Shown: positions 18,610-27,824, numbered from the stretch's first letter. The stretch is DNA of 64,000 bases from Microbulbifer sp. VAAF005 (GCF_030012985.1 NZ_CP120233.1:2277001-2341000); one strand, 5' to 3'. Program-made: numbers and translations. The notes: generated by a model from the sequence alone, not told the origin.

Positions 18610-20085
18610 TCACTTCAAATTGGCAAAAACTTCAATGGCTCGCTTCCGTCCAGCCCCCACATCGCAAATCACTTGAGGATAGCCTTGAGTCGGCGGTGGA
18701 TCGTGTATGGCTTTGTCGCTCAGCTCCTTTAGCTCAGGTACAAATTTTCGGATAAAATCTCCATTGGGATCAAAACGTTGCGACTGACTATAAGGATTAA
18801 ATACACGGAAATAGGGTGCAGCATCAGTACCCGTGGAGGCAGTCCACTGCCAGCCCCCATTGTTGGAAGCAAAGTCTGCATCAATTAAGCGCTGCATAAA
18901 GTAGCGCTCACCCCAGCGCCAATCTATCAGCATATTTTTACTGAGAAATGAAGCTACTATCATACGCAATCGATTATGCATCCAGGCAGTCTCATTTAAC
19001 TGTCGCATCGCTGCATCAACTATCGGAACCCCAGTCTCCCCCAAAGTCCAACGCTCAAACTGATCCTTATTGTAGGACCAGGGGATTTGGTCAGTTTCCT
19101 GCTTGAATGGCCTCCCTTTACTCAGACGGGGAAAGTCCACCAACAAATGGGTATAAAACTCCCGCCAGATTAATTCGCTAATCCAACAGGCCGCCCCATC
19201 ATCTCCACCCAGCCAACGCCCCTCATTCATATCCAACGCCATTGCTATACATTGGCGAATCGAAACAGCACCACTATTTAGGTAGGGGGATAAGCAGGAG
19301 GTACTATCAAGTGCTGGAAAGTCTCTCTCTGCCTGATAAGCAGATATTTTTCCACCGAACTTCTTGAGCCGTTTCAGTGCCGCCTTTTCTCCTGCTTGCC
19401 AACCTTTAATCAGGCCTGCATCGTCGATCTTATCTATCGAGTATGTCGACAGTTGCGTTGGAATCTTTTGGCTCAATTTCTGCCCTTCAGATAAAGAAAG
19501 CCACTTTCGCCAATGTGCTTCATTTTCCCGGGTAGAAATTTTCCGAGGCTTAGGCAAGGTTTTTACTTCACTATCGGCACACAATTGAATCAGTGCACGC
19601 TTGAAGGGGGTAAACACCTTGTAGGGTTCCCCTCCGCCGGTTCTTACTGCTCCCGGTGGAAGCAGGGTGCGGTCACTATAGAATTGAACCTGGACCCCCT
19701 CATTTGTCAGTAAATCTTTTACTGCATTATCACGGCGCAACTCATTGAGTGGATATTCAGCATTCGCATAGAGAGCATTGATATTCAGGCGCTCAACTAT
19801 TTGCTGAAGAACCCCTGGAACCTGAGCAAAAGTAGGAACTTCAACGAAGTACAGCGGTATATTGCGCTCCTCTAATCCATCTTGTAATTCACGCAAACAG
19901 GCGATACGAAAAGTCACCAGCGGATTGCCTTCATCCTGGCTCTGCCAGGTATCCGGACAGGCAATAAATACAGCAGCCACCTCCTTACATTGCACACTGG
20001 CTTGGTAAAGTGCTGAATTATCATTGAGGCGTAAGTCACTGCGTAGCCATACCAGGCCACGCGGCAAAGTCACTGGGCGGCTCAT
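18610..20085 (-). CDS. phrB: Deoxyribodipyrimidine photolyase (class I CPD type)
   Basis: Light-dependent repair of cyclobutane pyrimidine dimers. The 491-residue protein has the N-terminal antenna domain (GLVWLRSDLRLNDNSALYQA) and the C-terminal FAD domain with RWLGGDDGAACWISELIWRE, the region WMHNRLRMIVASFLSKN, and the signature WRWGERYFMQRL plus SNNGGWQWTASTGTDAAPYF. Tryptophans of the electron-transfer chain are visible. Its ATG overlaps the MerR gene stop by 4 nt, so it is translationally coupled as the last gene of a light-response operon. Confidence 0.96.
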   Translation of the reverse strand: MSRPVTLPRGLVWLRSDLRLNDNSALYQASVQCKEVAAVFIACPDTWQSQDEGNPLVTFRIACLRELQDGLEERNIPLYFVEVPTFAQVPGVLQQIVERLNINALYANAEYPLNELRRDNAVKDLLTNEGVQVQFYSDRTLLPPGAVRTGGGEPYKVFTPFKRALIQLCADSEVKTLPKPRKISTRENEAHWRKWLSLSEGQKLSQKIPTQLSTYSIDKIDDAGLIKGWQAGEKAALKRLKKFGGKISAYQAERDFPALDSTSCLSPYLNSGAVSIRQCIAMALDMNEGRWLGGDDGAACWISELIWREFYTHLLVDFPRLSKGRPFKQETDQIPWSYNKDQFERWTLGETGVPIVDAAMRQLNETAWMHNRLRMIVASFLSKNMLIDWRWGERYFMQRLIDADFASNNGGWQWTASTGTDAAPYFRVFNPYSQSQRFDPNGDFIRKFVPELKELSDKAIHDPPPTQGYPQVICDVGAGRKRAIEVFANLK

Positions 20086-21032
20086 AGCTTTAAAGACTCC
20101 CGCAATTGTGTAACTGCACTCTCTGTATTTCCGGCAAGTACTTTTGTTAAAGGGAGTAGGTTCAGTTCAGTCAAAGCCAAACGCTGCACTTCAATAAAAT
20201 CACCCGCAAGCCACAGAGGATCAGTCATCCCCTGAACAGCACTTGGTAGCTCACGTTCAAGAATACTTTTCGGCAGAGCCTTGTGGCTATAGCACAGTAC
20301 TCCCTGAGCACCCAGTTTTTTGACTGTACTTCCAAGCTCCAATAATCCCGCAGGATAAGTCAGGGTAATGACCTCTATTCCCGCGGCAAGGAGTACCGCA
20401 ATAAACATCTGTATAAATGCCTGTTGGCCCTGAATGCCAATTTCCAGTAAAAGAACACGGGGCTTCGCCTGGGACTTGTCTTTGTCCAGGTTTTTCCTGG
20501 CCATACCATTAGCCAGAAGTAGCTGTTCCTTTAACAGAGGCCAGAAAAATATCTGCGCTCCATGGGCTTCAGGTAGGCGAAATCGCTCAAGCCGCACATG
20601 CAAAGGTTTCAGCCAGTGCTCCAACAGCAAAGCGGCAGGGAATGAGGAAAACCATTGATCGAGACGGCGGCGCAGCTGGGGTTCTGCAAAGTCTCTGAGA
20701 AGACTGGAGGTTTCATCCAGCATAGCCTGCCAATTGTTTTTTCCATCGCCTGTAGTCGCTGGCAACCCCAATTTGTCCTGCTCTCGCGCTAACAAGTTTC
20801 GCACTTGACCAATGGAAACGCCCCTGGCGAGGCATTGCAGGACCTTTTCAATCTGCTCGACTTCCTCTTCACTATAAAGGCGATGCCCTTTGCTGGTGCG
20901 CATGGGTTTTAGTAAACCATAGCGGCGCTCCCAGGCCCGTAAGGTCACGGGGTGCACCCCGGTCCTCCGAGCTATCTCACGAATCGGAAAATAGTTTTTT
21001 TCAACAACTTCTGGGTCGGACATGACGCTCAT
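20082..21032 (-). CDS. MerR-family regulator of the photolyase operon (LitR/CarH-like, no B12 motif)
   Basis: A 316-residue regulator. Residues ~15-80 are a MerR winged helix (FPIREIARRTGVHPVTLRAW, ERRYGLLKPMRTSKGHRLYS). The C-terminal two thirds resemble the LitR/CarH effector region, with a helical bundle then a Rossmann-like segment (RVLLLEIGIQGQQAFIQM, GIEVITLTYPAGLLELGS). The cobalamin-binding ExHxxG signature expected in that segment is absent, so a B12-based light sensor is unlikely. It overlaps both neighbouring genes by 1-4 nt. A dyad at the operon promoter is its likely operator. Confidence 0.88.
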   Translation of the reverse strand: MSVMSDPEVVEKNYFPIREIARRTGVHPVTLRAWERRYGLLKPMRTSKGHRLYSEEEVEQIEKVLQCLARGVSIGQVRNLLAREQDKLGLPATTGDGKNNWQAMLDETSSLLRDFAEPQLRRRLDQWFSSFPAALLLEHWLKPLHVRLERFRLPEAHGAQIFFWPLLKEQLLLANGMARKNLDKDKSQAKPRVLLLEIGIQGQQAFIQMFIAVLLAAGIEVITLTYPAGLLELGSTVKKLGAQGVLCYSHKALPKSILERELPSAVQGMTDPLWLAGDFIEVQRLALTELNLLPLTKVLAGNTESAVTQLRESLKL

Positions 21033-21994
21033 TATCGAAATTCACATAAACCTAATTCAGCCGGCTCGGCAGCGAGCAAGACTTGGCTGTGGATAAAGTG
21101 GTGTGGGCTTCTCGGCAAGTAATGACGGAGCATAGTAAGCACCGCCGAAATCGGTTTATGCCCTTGCCGGTACTCCTCGATAAGCTGGGCTAATTCAGCC
21201 CGCTCTTCCCGGCTTAAATAGCCCTTTAAATGCCCCTGGCTGTGCATCAGCGCATTGGTTCGATCCTTGCGCGATGCATGTTGGGAGAGAATATCCATAA
21301 TCCGCCCACGAATTTCATAAGCGAACTCTTCGGGGGTCACCGCACGAGAGTTGGAAACAAACTGACCCAAGGCACGGGTCAGAGGCTGGCTATGGGCTAG
21401 CAAGAGGTACTTATAAGCGGTGTAAAACTCAATAACTTTAGCGGGTCGAGGATCCGGCGATACATAGCGATGCCAGGCATCGTAAGCAAATACTCGGGTT
21501 AAAAAGTTCTCGCGAATATCGCTGGCATTCAGTCGCCCTACTTCCTCCATAGGGAGGTGGGGGAAATTCTCTCTCACACGCGCAGCAAATAGACCTGCCG
21601 AATGCGCCAGTACACCGCGACCATCTTCTTTGTAATGGGGGGTAGTACGCACACCGCAGCTGGGAGACTTTTGCATCAGGATAAAACCGCGCAACTGCTC
21701 GACCTCCGGACTTATCTCGTCTGCGTAAGCTTCAAGGTCCTCTGTCACATCGATATTGGTGTCATCGCGCCCAACTGCGCGCAGGCGATCACTGACAATC
21801 AGGTGAATTGGCGGGCGGGGCACTCCCAAGCCTATTGCCACTTCCGGGCAGTAAGCTTGCAGATCAAAGCAATTACCCAGCAGCTGAGTGCAGACTTTGC
21901 TGTGCTTATGGCTACCGTTATATCGAACTGGATCACCCACGGCACAGCGGCTGATACCAACGGGAATCTTATGCGGCAGGAATTGAATATTCAT
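21032..21994 (-). CDS. YbgA-type protein: DUF523 + DUF1722
   Basis: First gene of the photolyase operon. It has an N-terminal DUF523 domain (PVGISRCAVGDPVRYNGSHK, QKSPSCGVRTTPHYK, cysteines conserved) and a C-terminal DUF1722/YbgA domain (YKYLLLAHSQPLTRALGQFV, LKGYLSREERAELAQLIEEY). I chose ATG 21994 (321 aa, MNIQFLPHKI) rather than GTG 22042, because the predicted -10 box lies at 22028-22033, downstream of that GTG. YbgA-like genes are often found next to photolyases; the DUF1722 function is unknown. The gene stop overlaps the MerR start. Confidence 0.88.
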   Translation of the reverse strand: MNIQFLPHKIPVGISRCAVGDPVRYNGSHKHSKVCTQLLGNCFDLQAYCPEVAIGLGVPRPPIHLIVSDRLRAVGRDDTNIDVTEDLEAYADEISPEVEQLRGFILMQKSPSCGVRTTPHYKEDGRGVLAHSAGLFAARVRENFPHLPMEEVGRLNASDIRENFLTRVFAYDAWHRYVSPDPRPAKVIEFYTAYKYLLLAHSQPLTRALGQFVSNSRAVTPEEFAYEIRGRIMDILSQHASRKDRTNALMHSQGHLKGYLSREERAELAQLIEEYRQGHKPISAVLTMLRHYLPRSPHHFIHSQVLLAAEPAELGLCEFR

Positions 21995-22027
21995 AGTCAC
22001 AAAGTGTGCAGGTAATGGCCTACCTTT

Positions 22028-22056
22028 TTTATAGTCTGCCACTAAAACTTATACAA
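22028..22056 (-). promoter_or_regulatory. Sigma70-type promoter of the YbgA-MerR-photolyase operon
   Basis: On the minus strand, -35 TTGTAT (22056-22051) is followed by exactly 17 nt and -10 TATAAA (22033-22028). Predicted transcription would start near 22020, about 25 nt before the ATG at 21994. The -35 box lies inside the dyad described next, which suits repression by the operon's MerR protein. Confidence 0.65.
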
Positions 22057-22078
22057 GCTTTGCCTTTGTATAAGTTTT
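22044..22078. promoter_or_regulatory. Large dyad operator upstream of the photolyase operon
   Basis: Perfect 13-bp arms AAAACTTATACAA (22044-22056) and TTGTATAAGTTTT (22066-22078) flank a 9-nt centre. The length and symmetry suit a MerR-family dimer or tetramer. The dyad overlaps the predicted -35 element. It lies in the 242-nt intergenic region shared with the divergent ydiJ gene and could affect both. Confidence 0.72.
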
Positions 22079-22236
22079 TGAAAATCTCCTGCAAGGTAAC
22101 CGTGGCTTGCGCAAATACAAACCAAAGCTACAATGCAAAGCCGCGTTCATTCCGAGTTTTAGCGCTGCGCGCACTCTTATCGCCAGTCCCCGGTCTGCGA
22201 TGCGGCCCACACCTCCCGGAAAGTACGGATTAGCTC

Positions 22237-25200
22237 ATGATTCCAGCATTGCGCGAAGTCGACGAGGTTCAGGCGCTCTATTTGCAGTTCTTGCAGGAAC
22301 TGAAGGACGCAGGTTTCCGTGGCGATACCACCCCCAGTTATGCCAGCCGCACGGTCCTGGCTACCGATAATTCGATATACCAGGTCCTCCCCCAGGCCGT
22401 TGTTTATCCCCGCGATAGTCGTGACTTGCAGCTGCTCGCCGAGCTGGCTGACAGGGAGGAGTTTCACTCGGTAGTGCTATCCCCCCGTGGCGGTGGTACC
22501 GGTACAAACGGCCAGTCCCTGACCGATGGACTGGTTGTGGATATCTCCCGCCATATGAACCAGATCCTCGAAATCAATGTTGAGAAGCGCTGGGTCCGGG
22601 TACAGGCCGGTGTGGTCAAAGATCAACTGAATGCAGCACTCAAACCCCACGGCCTCTTTTTTGCTCCGGAGCTTTCCACCAGTAACCGAGCCACCATTGG
22701 CGGCATGATCAATACCGATGCCTCAGGCCAGGGTTCATGTGTCTACGGCAAAACCCGCGATCACGTGCTGGAGTTACACACCGTATTATTGGGCGGTGAG
22801 ATTTGGCACTCGGCCCCGATCGACGATGAGGAGCTGGCACAAGTTAGTGTCGGGGATAAACGCTCTGCACAGGTTCACCAAGTCTGTGATTCTATCGCGC
22901 GTACAAAAGCAGAGTTAATCACAGCAAAGTTTCCCAAGCTCAACCGCTGCCTCACCGGCTACGACCTGGCTCATATTCGCGACGACAAAGGCTTTAACCT
23001 CAATAGTGTTCTCTGTGGCTCAGAGGGAACCCTGGGTTTTATCGCCGAGGCAAAACTCAACCTGTTGCCAATTCCCAAATGTGTCGCTCTGGTCAATTTA
23101 AAGTACGACCATTTTCAAGAGGCGCTACGCGACGCCAAAGACCTGATGCTGGCCGGTCCCATGTCTATCGAGACAGTGGACAGCAAAGTGTTGCAGCTGG
23201 CGATGGAAGATATCGTCTGGCACAGCGTCAGTGAATTTTTCCCAGCGGATGATCGCCCGGTCAAGGGCATTAATTTAGTCGAGTACGCCGCCGATAGCGA
23301 AGAGGAATTGGAGCAGGCACTAGCCCAATTTACTGCTCATATTGATGAAGCTATTGGCCAGGCAGGTAAAAGTTTCGGTTATTCCATTGCCCGAGGCCAC
23401 GCCGAGGTCAATCGAATCTGGGCCATGCGCAAACGGGCCGTGGGCTTACTGGGAAATGCCCAGGGAGAAAAACGCCCAATTCCCTTTGTCGAGGACACGG
23501 CAGTACCACCGGAAAACCTGGCAGATTTTATCGCTGAGTTCCGCACGGTATTGGATGAGGCCAATCTCGACTACGGTATGTTTGGCCATGTCGATGCGGG
23601 CGTGCTGCACGTGCGTCCGGCAATTGATATGAAAGACCCCCGGCAAGCCGCACAAATTCGTCCGATCACCGATCAGGTGGTCGCCCTCACACAGAAATAT
23701 AAGGGCCTTTTGTGGGGGGAGCATGGGAAAGGTGTCAGGTCTGAATACGCACCGGAATTTTTTGGCGAGCTCTACCCAGAGCTGCAAAAAATCAAAGCCG
23801 CCTTCGATCCTCGCAACCAACTCAATCCGGGGAAAATAGCTACTCCCAGTGATGACAGCCAGCTGCTGAAAATTGACGAGGTATCCACCCGAGGCGAGCG
23901 GGACCGGCAAATTCCCGCCCAGGTCTGGGAGGGCTATGAGGAAGGTGTGCACTGCAACGGCAATGGTGCTTGCTTTAACTGGAACCCCGACGATGCCATG
24001 TGCCCTTCCTACAAGGCCACTCGCAACCGTATTCACTCTCCCAAGGGGCGCGCCTCTTTAATGCGCGAATGGCTGCGATTGCTCAGCGAAAAAAATGTTG
24101 ATGCGGTCTCCAGTGCCCAGCGCCTGCGGGAACGCTCCTTTTTTGTCGGACTCCCCAAGCGCATTATCAATTCCCTGGCAAAAACCCGTGGCGAGTACGA
24201 TTTCAATCACGAAGTTAACGAGGCGATGCAAGGCTGCCTGGCCTGTAAATCCTGTGTGGGGCAGTGCCCGATAAAAGTGGATGTGCCGGAGTTTCGCAGC
24301 AAATTCCTCGAACTCTACTACAGCCGCTATTTGCGTCCGCTAAAAGATTACGCCGTCGGTGGGCTGGAATTCCTGATGCCACACCTGGCCAAGCTACCTC
24401 AGTTATACAACTGGCCACTAAAACTCAAGCCAGTTTCCTTCCTGATGGAGCGCCTGTTCGGCATGGTGGACAGCCCACTGTTATCGGAAAAAACCTTGAA
24501 AGCGACTATGGCGGAGCTGGGTGTGCCTGTCGCCAGTGCCGCCTGCCTGGAGTCCTTGGGCCCGGCACAGCGCAGTCGCGCAGTGGTGATAGTGCAGGAT
24601 GCTTTTACCAGTTACTTTGATGCCCAAGTGGTTGCCGACATCGTGCGCTTGCTAAAGCAGCTCGATTTTGTCCCCATGCTGGCGCCCTACCGCGCCAACG
24701 GCAAACCCCTACATGTGCACGGTTTCCTGCGCCAGTTCCAGAGGGTCGCTGAATTAAACAGCCAGATGCTTAACGACCTCGCCGCCAGCGGTATTCCCCT
24801 TGTGGGCATCGACCCCTCAATGACCCTGACTTATCGCTCCGAGTATAAAAAGCTGATGGGCGATGAGGCACCCAAGGTCCACTTGTTACAGGAATGGCTG
24901 GCTTCCCAGCGGGAGCACCTGGAACAACAGCGCCACCGCATAGCGCCCGCCAACTTCCAGCTTCTGCCCCATTGCAGTGAACAAACCAATGCCACCGCCT
25001 CGGTGAAAGACTGGCAAAATGTTTTCACTGCCCTGGGCCTGGAACTCGCTACCGAGAGCCTCGGCTGCTGCGGTATGGCCGGTACCTATGGCCACGAAGC
25101 AGATCACAAAGAGACCTCACGAGTCATTTTCCAGCAATCCTGGGCGCCCCGATTGAACAGTGGCGAAAACCAGTTGGCCACCGGCTATTCCTGTCGTTGC

Positions 25201-25272
25201 CAGGCCAGTCGCTTTGCAGGCGTATCCTTGCGCCATCCGCTACAGGGGCTACTGGCGCAACTGGATAAATAG
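22237..25272 (+). CDS. ydiJ: YdiJ-type FAD / Fe-S oxidoreductase (D-2-hydroxyglutarate dehydrogenase family)
   Basis: A 1011-residue fusion with the size of E. coli YdiJ. The N-terminal half is an FAD-binding type-4 oxidase (PRGGGTGTNGQSLTDGLVVD at ~82-102; GMINTDASGQGS; CGSEGTLGFI), followed by the FAD-oxidase C domain (FGHVDAGVLHVRPA). Next comes a ferredoxin motif near residue 666 (CLACKSCVGQCPIKVDVPEF), then a CCG-type heterodisulfide-like domain (SLGCCGMAGTYGHE near 942). YdiJ oxidises D-2-hydroxyglutarate and is linked to the respiratory chain; D-lactate is a possible alternative substrate. It is divergent from the photolyase operon. Confidence 0.92.
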   Translation: MIPALREVDEVQALYLQFLQELKDAGFRGDTTPSYASRTVLATDNSIYQVLPQAVVYPRDSRDLQLLAELADREEFHSVVLSPRGGGTGTNGQSLTDGLVVDISRHMNQILEINVEKRWVRVQAGVVKDQLNAALKPHGLFFAPELSTSNRATIGGMINTDASGQGSCVYGKTRDHVLELHTVLLGGEIWHSAPIDDEELAQVSVGDKRSAQVHQVCDSIARTKAELITAKFPKLNRCLTGYDLAHIRDDKGFNLNSVLCGSEGTLGFIAEAKLNLLPIPKCVALVNLKYDHFQEALRDAKDLMLAGPMSIETVDSKVLQLAMEDIVWHSVSEFFPADDRPVKGINLVEYAADSEEELEQALAQFTAHIDEAIGQAGKSFGYSIARGHAEVNRIWAMRKRAVGLLGNAQGEKRPIPFVEDTAVPPENLADFIAEFRTVLDEANLDYGMFGHVDAGVLHVRPAIDMKDPRQAAQIRPITDQVVALTQKYKGLLWGEHGKGVRSEYAPEFFGELYPELQKIKAAFDPRNQLNPGKIATPSDDSQLLKIDEVSTRGERDRQIPAQVWEGYEEGVHCNGNGACFNWNPDDAMCPSYKATRNRIHSPKGRASLMREWLRLLSEKNVDAVSSAQRLRERSFFVGLPKRIINSLAKTRGEYDFNHEVNEAMQGCLACKSCVGQCPIKVDVPEFRSKFLELYYSRYLRPLKDYAVGGLEFLMPHLAKLPQLYNWPLKLKPVSFLMERLFGMVDSPLLSEKTLKATMAELGVPVASAACLESLGPAQRSRAVVIVQDAFTSYFDAQVVADIVRLLKQLDFVPMLAPYRANGKPLHVHGFLRQFQRVAELNSQMLNDLAASGIPLVGIDPSMTLTYRSEYKKLMGDEAPKVHLLQEWLASQREHLEQQRHRIAPANFQLLPHCSEQTNATASVKDWQNVFTALGLELATESLGCCGMAGTYGHEADHKETSRVIFQQSWAPRLNSGENQLATGYSCRCQASRFAGVSLRHPLQGLLAQLDK

Positions 25273-25346
25273 GCATTTACTGACGTAAGAGGCCCATAGC
25301 TCCGGGTCTCTTACCGTCCACCCAAAGTAGCCTGCGGGAAGTGCCT

Positions 25347-26084
25347 ATGCACAAACATCTCTCAAACCTGCTCATGCTGTTTTATGCACTGCTTGGCATC
25401 GCCGTATTGCTAGCAGCAATATCCATAAGCTCAAACTCCGGGAAACAACAATTAGGGCACCATCTATCCCAGGCCCAACACTCCCTGGCATTGGTTACTG
25501 AGGCTGAAACCTACGCCCGCACGGGCAACTACGCCGACGCACTGCCACTTTACGAAAAGGCCATCTCCTCGCTGTCCGACTATCCGGATCAACAGCAGGC
25601 CCTGCGCTACCGCTACGGTATTGTGCTCAATGCATTTAGCGCCCAAGCGCGACCTGACCTCTACCCCCTTGCCCGCGCACAGTTCGAATCGGTCCTCAAT
25701 TACCTGGATGAGGGCGCGGTGCTACCGCAGTCCACCGCGAGAGTGCGGTCGGCCATGGCACACACTTACCATCAGCAAGCAGCAACGGAGAAGGAGCACA
25801 CTCAGCGAGCTCATCTTCTACGCTCGGCTTACCTTCTATATAAGAGTGCAATCCAAGGCCTGCGCGAGCAGGCGGAATGGCAGAACCTTGCCATCACCTA
25901 TTTCAACCTGGGGCAAGTCTGTGAATGGCAGGGCAATCTGGAGGAAGCCATCATCTGGTTGGAAAAAACGGTGAAGCTGGACATGCAGCACAAGCTGCCG
26001 GACCTCCAGGAAGACAGTGACTACTTATCCGCATTGCGCAGCCAGGTGGAACCGATACTGGAAAACCCCGAAACCGCGCTGTAA
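25347..26084 (+). CDS. Membrane-anchored TPR protein
   Basis: From the ATG at 25347 (245 aa; a GTG two codons upstream is possible) the protein has one N-terminal membrane helix (SNLLMLFYALLGIAVLLAAI) and helical repeats of TPR type (AETYARTGNYADALPLYEKA; AITYFNLGQVCEWQGNLEEA). The C-terminus is an acidic helix. Function is unknown; such proteins usually scaffold periplasmic complexes. It is 74 nt downstream of ydiJ on the same strand. Confidence 0.75.
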   Translation: MHKHLSNLLMLFYALLGIAVLLAAISISSNSGKQQLGHHLSQAQHSLALVTEAETYARTGNYADALPLYEKAISSLSDYPDQQQALRYRYGIVLNAFSAQARPDLYPLARAQFESVLNYLDEGAVLPQSTARVRSAMAHTYHQQAATEKEHTQRAHLLRSAYLLYKSAIQGLREQAEWQNLAITYFNLGQVCEWQGNLEEAIIWLEKTVKLDMQHKLPDLQEDSDYLSALRSQVEPILENPETAL

Positions 26085-26493
26085 GTACTGGGGATTCCCT
26101 GCACTTTTTAATGTGACGCACCGGTTTTTCCGCTAAAACCTGCTGTTTTTTGTCATATCAGCAATATATGGAGAATAAGTCACAAATAATTTATGAGGAA
26201 TTTTTTACCGTTCCAGTCATGCTAAGTAATGCCCTCCACCACTCCTAGCACGACTCTTTAGAATGACATCGCTGTCACGCAATTTTTCTCTTTTGAAACC
26301 ATTTACCAAGGAGCTGGGTTCTATCCGGCCATTTCCTTCTGTACAAAATATATACAGCGCAATTTTATTGTTCTTTATATCTGAAAATTAAGCCATTTTT
26401 TTATTTTCTGTAAATAACCCGCCAATTCATACGGCTTTTTCTCGCTTTGCAGGAAAAAGTTGATACCTCAGGAATCGCCGGTAATATAGCCAG
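26085..26493 (+). other. AT-rich upstream region of the 3D-domain gene
   Basis: No gene seen in either strand. The stretch is AT-rich (many T runs, e.g. 26386-26410) between the TPR gene and the hairpin leader of the 3D-domain gene, and presumably carries the promoter of the latter. I could not choose a single promoter with confidence. Confidence 0.5.
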
Positions 26494-26562
26494 CGTTGAT
26501 TAAATATTGATCAACGATTTCCAAACAAACTTGGAAATTTCACAAGCAGCCCTTGGCTTGTG
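26494..26562 (+). promoter_or_regulatory. Three tandem hairpins in the 5' leader of the 3D-domain gene
   Basis: Three perfect stem-loops stand back to back: CGTTGAT/ATCAACG (26494-26500, 26510-26516), ATTTCCAA/TTGGAAAT (26517-26524, 26531-26538) and CACAAGC/GCTTGTG (26541-26547, 26556-26562). The last ends 14 nt before a strong GGAGG ribosome site (26577-26581). None has a T tract, so they are more like a structured or stabilising leader than terminators. Confidence 0.7.
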
Positions 26563-26590
26563 ACCATTTATGACCTGGAGGTAATGGGAC

Positions 26591-26995
26591 ATGATGAAAC
26601 AGACTCTGCGAAATACTGCCTTTTTTATTGCTGCCTTACTCGCTATCGGTGTAAGCGTTAATGCCTCAGCAGCACTTAAGAAAACCATGATTGTTGACGC
26701 AACTGCTTACAACTCTGTACCCGGACAAACTGACAGTGATCCCTGGGTAGCAGCTTGGAACAACCGCCTGCGCCCCGGTGACAAAATTATCGCCGTATCC
26801 CGTGACCTGGAAAAACACGGTCTGACTAACGGCGCCAAAGTTAAAATTGAAGGTCTGCCTGGCACCTATACCGTGCGCGACCGTATGAACAAGCGTTTTA
26901 CTAACCGAATCGATGTTTGGATGGAGAAAGACATTAAGAAAGCCCGCGCCTGGGGCAAGAAAAAACTGAAGATTGTTTTTGAACCCGTAAAGTAA
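26591..26995 (+). CDS. Exported 3D-domain protein (double-psi beta-barrel, Asp-triad)
   Basis: A 134-aa product with a signal peptide (MMKQTLRNTAFFIAALLAIG to ~VNASAA) and a mature domain containing the 3D-type motif elements VDATAYNSVPGQTDSDPW, NRLRPGDKIIAVSRDLE and RDRMNKRFTNRIDVWM, including the conserved aspartates. 3D domains occur in lytic transglycosylases such as MltA and in resuscitation-type enzymes. Here the domain stands alone, so an envelope role is likely but catalysis is unproven. GGAGG lies 9 nt upstream, and an intrinsic terminator follows: a monocistronic, probably well-expressed gene. Confidence 0.82.
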   Translation: MMKQTLRNTAFFIAALLAIGVSVNASAALKKTMIVDATAYNSVPGQTDSDPWVAAWNNRLRPGDKIIAVSRDLEKHGLTNGAKVKIEGLPGTYTVRDRMNKRFTNRIDVWMEKDIKKARAWGKKKLKIVFEPVK

Positions 26996-27023
26996 TTAGA
27001 CCTAATTTCAACAGAGCTTGTGA

Positions 27024-27048
27024 CCCCGCCCTCCAGCGGGGTTTTTTT
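27024..27048 (+). terminator. Intrinsic terminator of the 3D-domain gene
   Basis: Stem CCCCGC (27024-27029) / GCGGGG (27036-27041), 6-nt loop, followed by seven T residues. Confidence 0.92.
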
Positions 27049-27087
27049 ATTGTTAAAAGAAATTATATCTAATCCAGAAAAAAGCAA

Positions 27088-27621
27088 TCAGGGTTCCATC
27101 TCCATTAAAAACCCTTCTAGCTCTATACAATTTGAATTTCCGATATAAAACAGGCTCGGCTGCTGGTTCTCGGTATAGCGATGTTTTAATCCATCCTCGC
27201 CAATTAATATTAAGTATTCTGATTTTACCCAGCGCTCACCCTCCCTGTATTCCGTTAGCCATAAAAGCGATGGCTGCCCCTCGTGACAGAGCCCATAAAA
27301 CATGCGGGTTTTTTCCACCAGTTTCTTGGTCATGTAATCTAGATAGCGGCCGGGATAGGTATAGCGATCAGCCTCAATACCAATTTTCTCTGGGTTTATC
27401 CCCATATCGGCGCGGCCAACTCTCTGTATATAAATTGCCAGGTTCTCGTCGCAATCAAGACAATGGCGCCCGGCAACAATGGCATAACCACTCAATTCGG
27501 AGATAAGTCGGGCTTCTTTCAGGTCAGTGGTGAGCAGCTGTCGATTGGAAAGGCGGATGCTCTCTGCGGATACCAGTGGACTTAATACAGTCACCAGCAG
27601 AATAAGGTAGCGCAGGTTCAT
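27088..27621 (-). CDS. Exported hypothetical protein, 177 aa
   Basis: Signal peptide at residues 1-19 (MNLRYLILLVTVLSPLVSAE), then a mature domain with a CLDC pair (GRHCLDCDENLAIYIQ) and two further cysteines (YGLCHEGQPS; GNSNCIELEG), consistent with periplasmic disulfides. I do not recognise the family. The last residues read FLMEMEP. It is convergent with the 3D-domain gene and 200 nt from the next gene upstream, so apparently monocistronic. Confidence 0.65.
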   Translation of the reverse strand: MNLRYLILLVTVLSPLVSAESIRLSNRQLLTTDLKEARLISELSGYAIVAGRHCLDCDENLAIYIQRVGRADMGINPEKIGIEADRYTYPGRYLDYMTKKLVEKTRMFYGLCHEGQPSLLWLTEYREGERWVKSEYLILIGEDGLKHRYTENQQPSLFYIGNSNCIELEGFLMEMEP

Positions 27622-27824
27622 GGGGAGGGTAACCGCAGGTTAGGTAGTACCGCCGGAGACCTGGATTCCACCATTGTCTCGCGGCGGCACTGTGATTGGG
27701 TGTGCTGTTACACAGTCGCGATTCCCTTCTCACATTAACCATAGCAGTTTGAACAAATGTCAGCCGACTTTTGCCACAACTCCCGCTGGGAATTGCCAGT
27801 CAGCCGATTCATTCTGAAGAGGGC

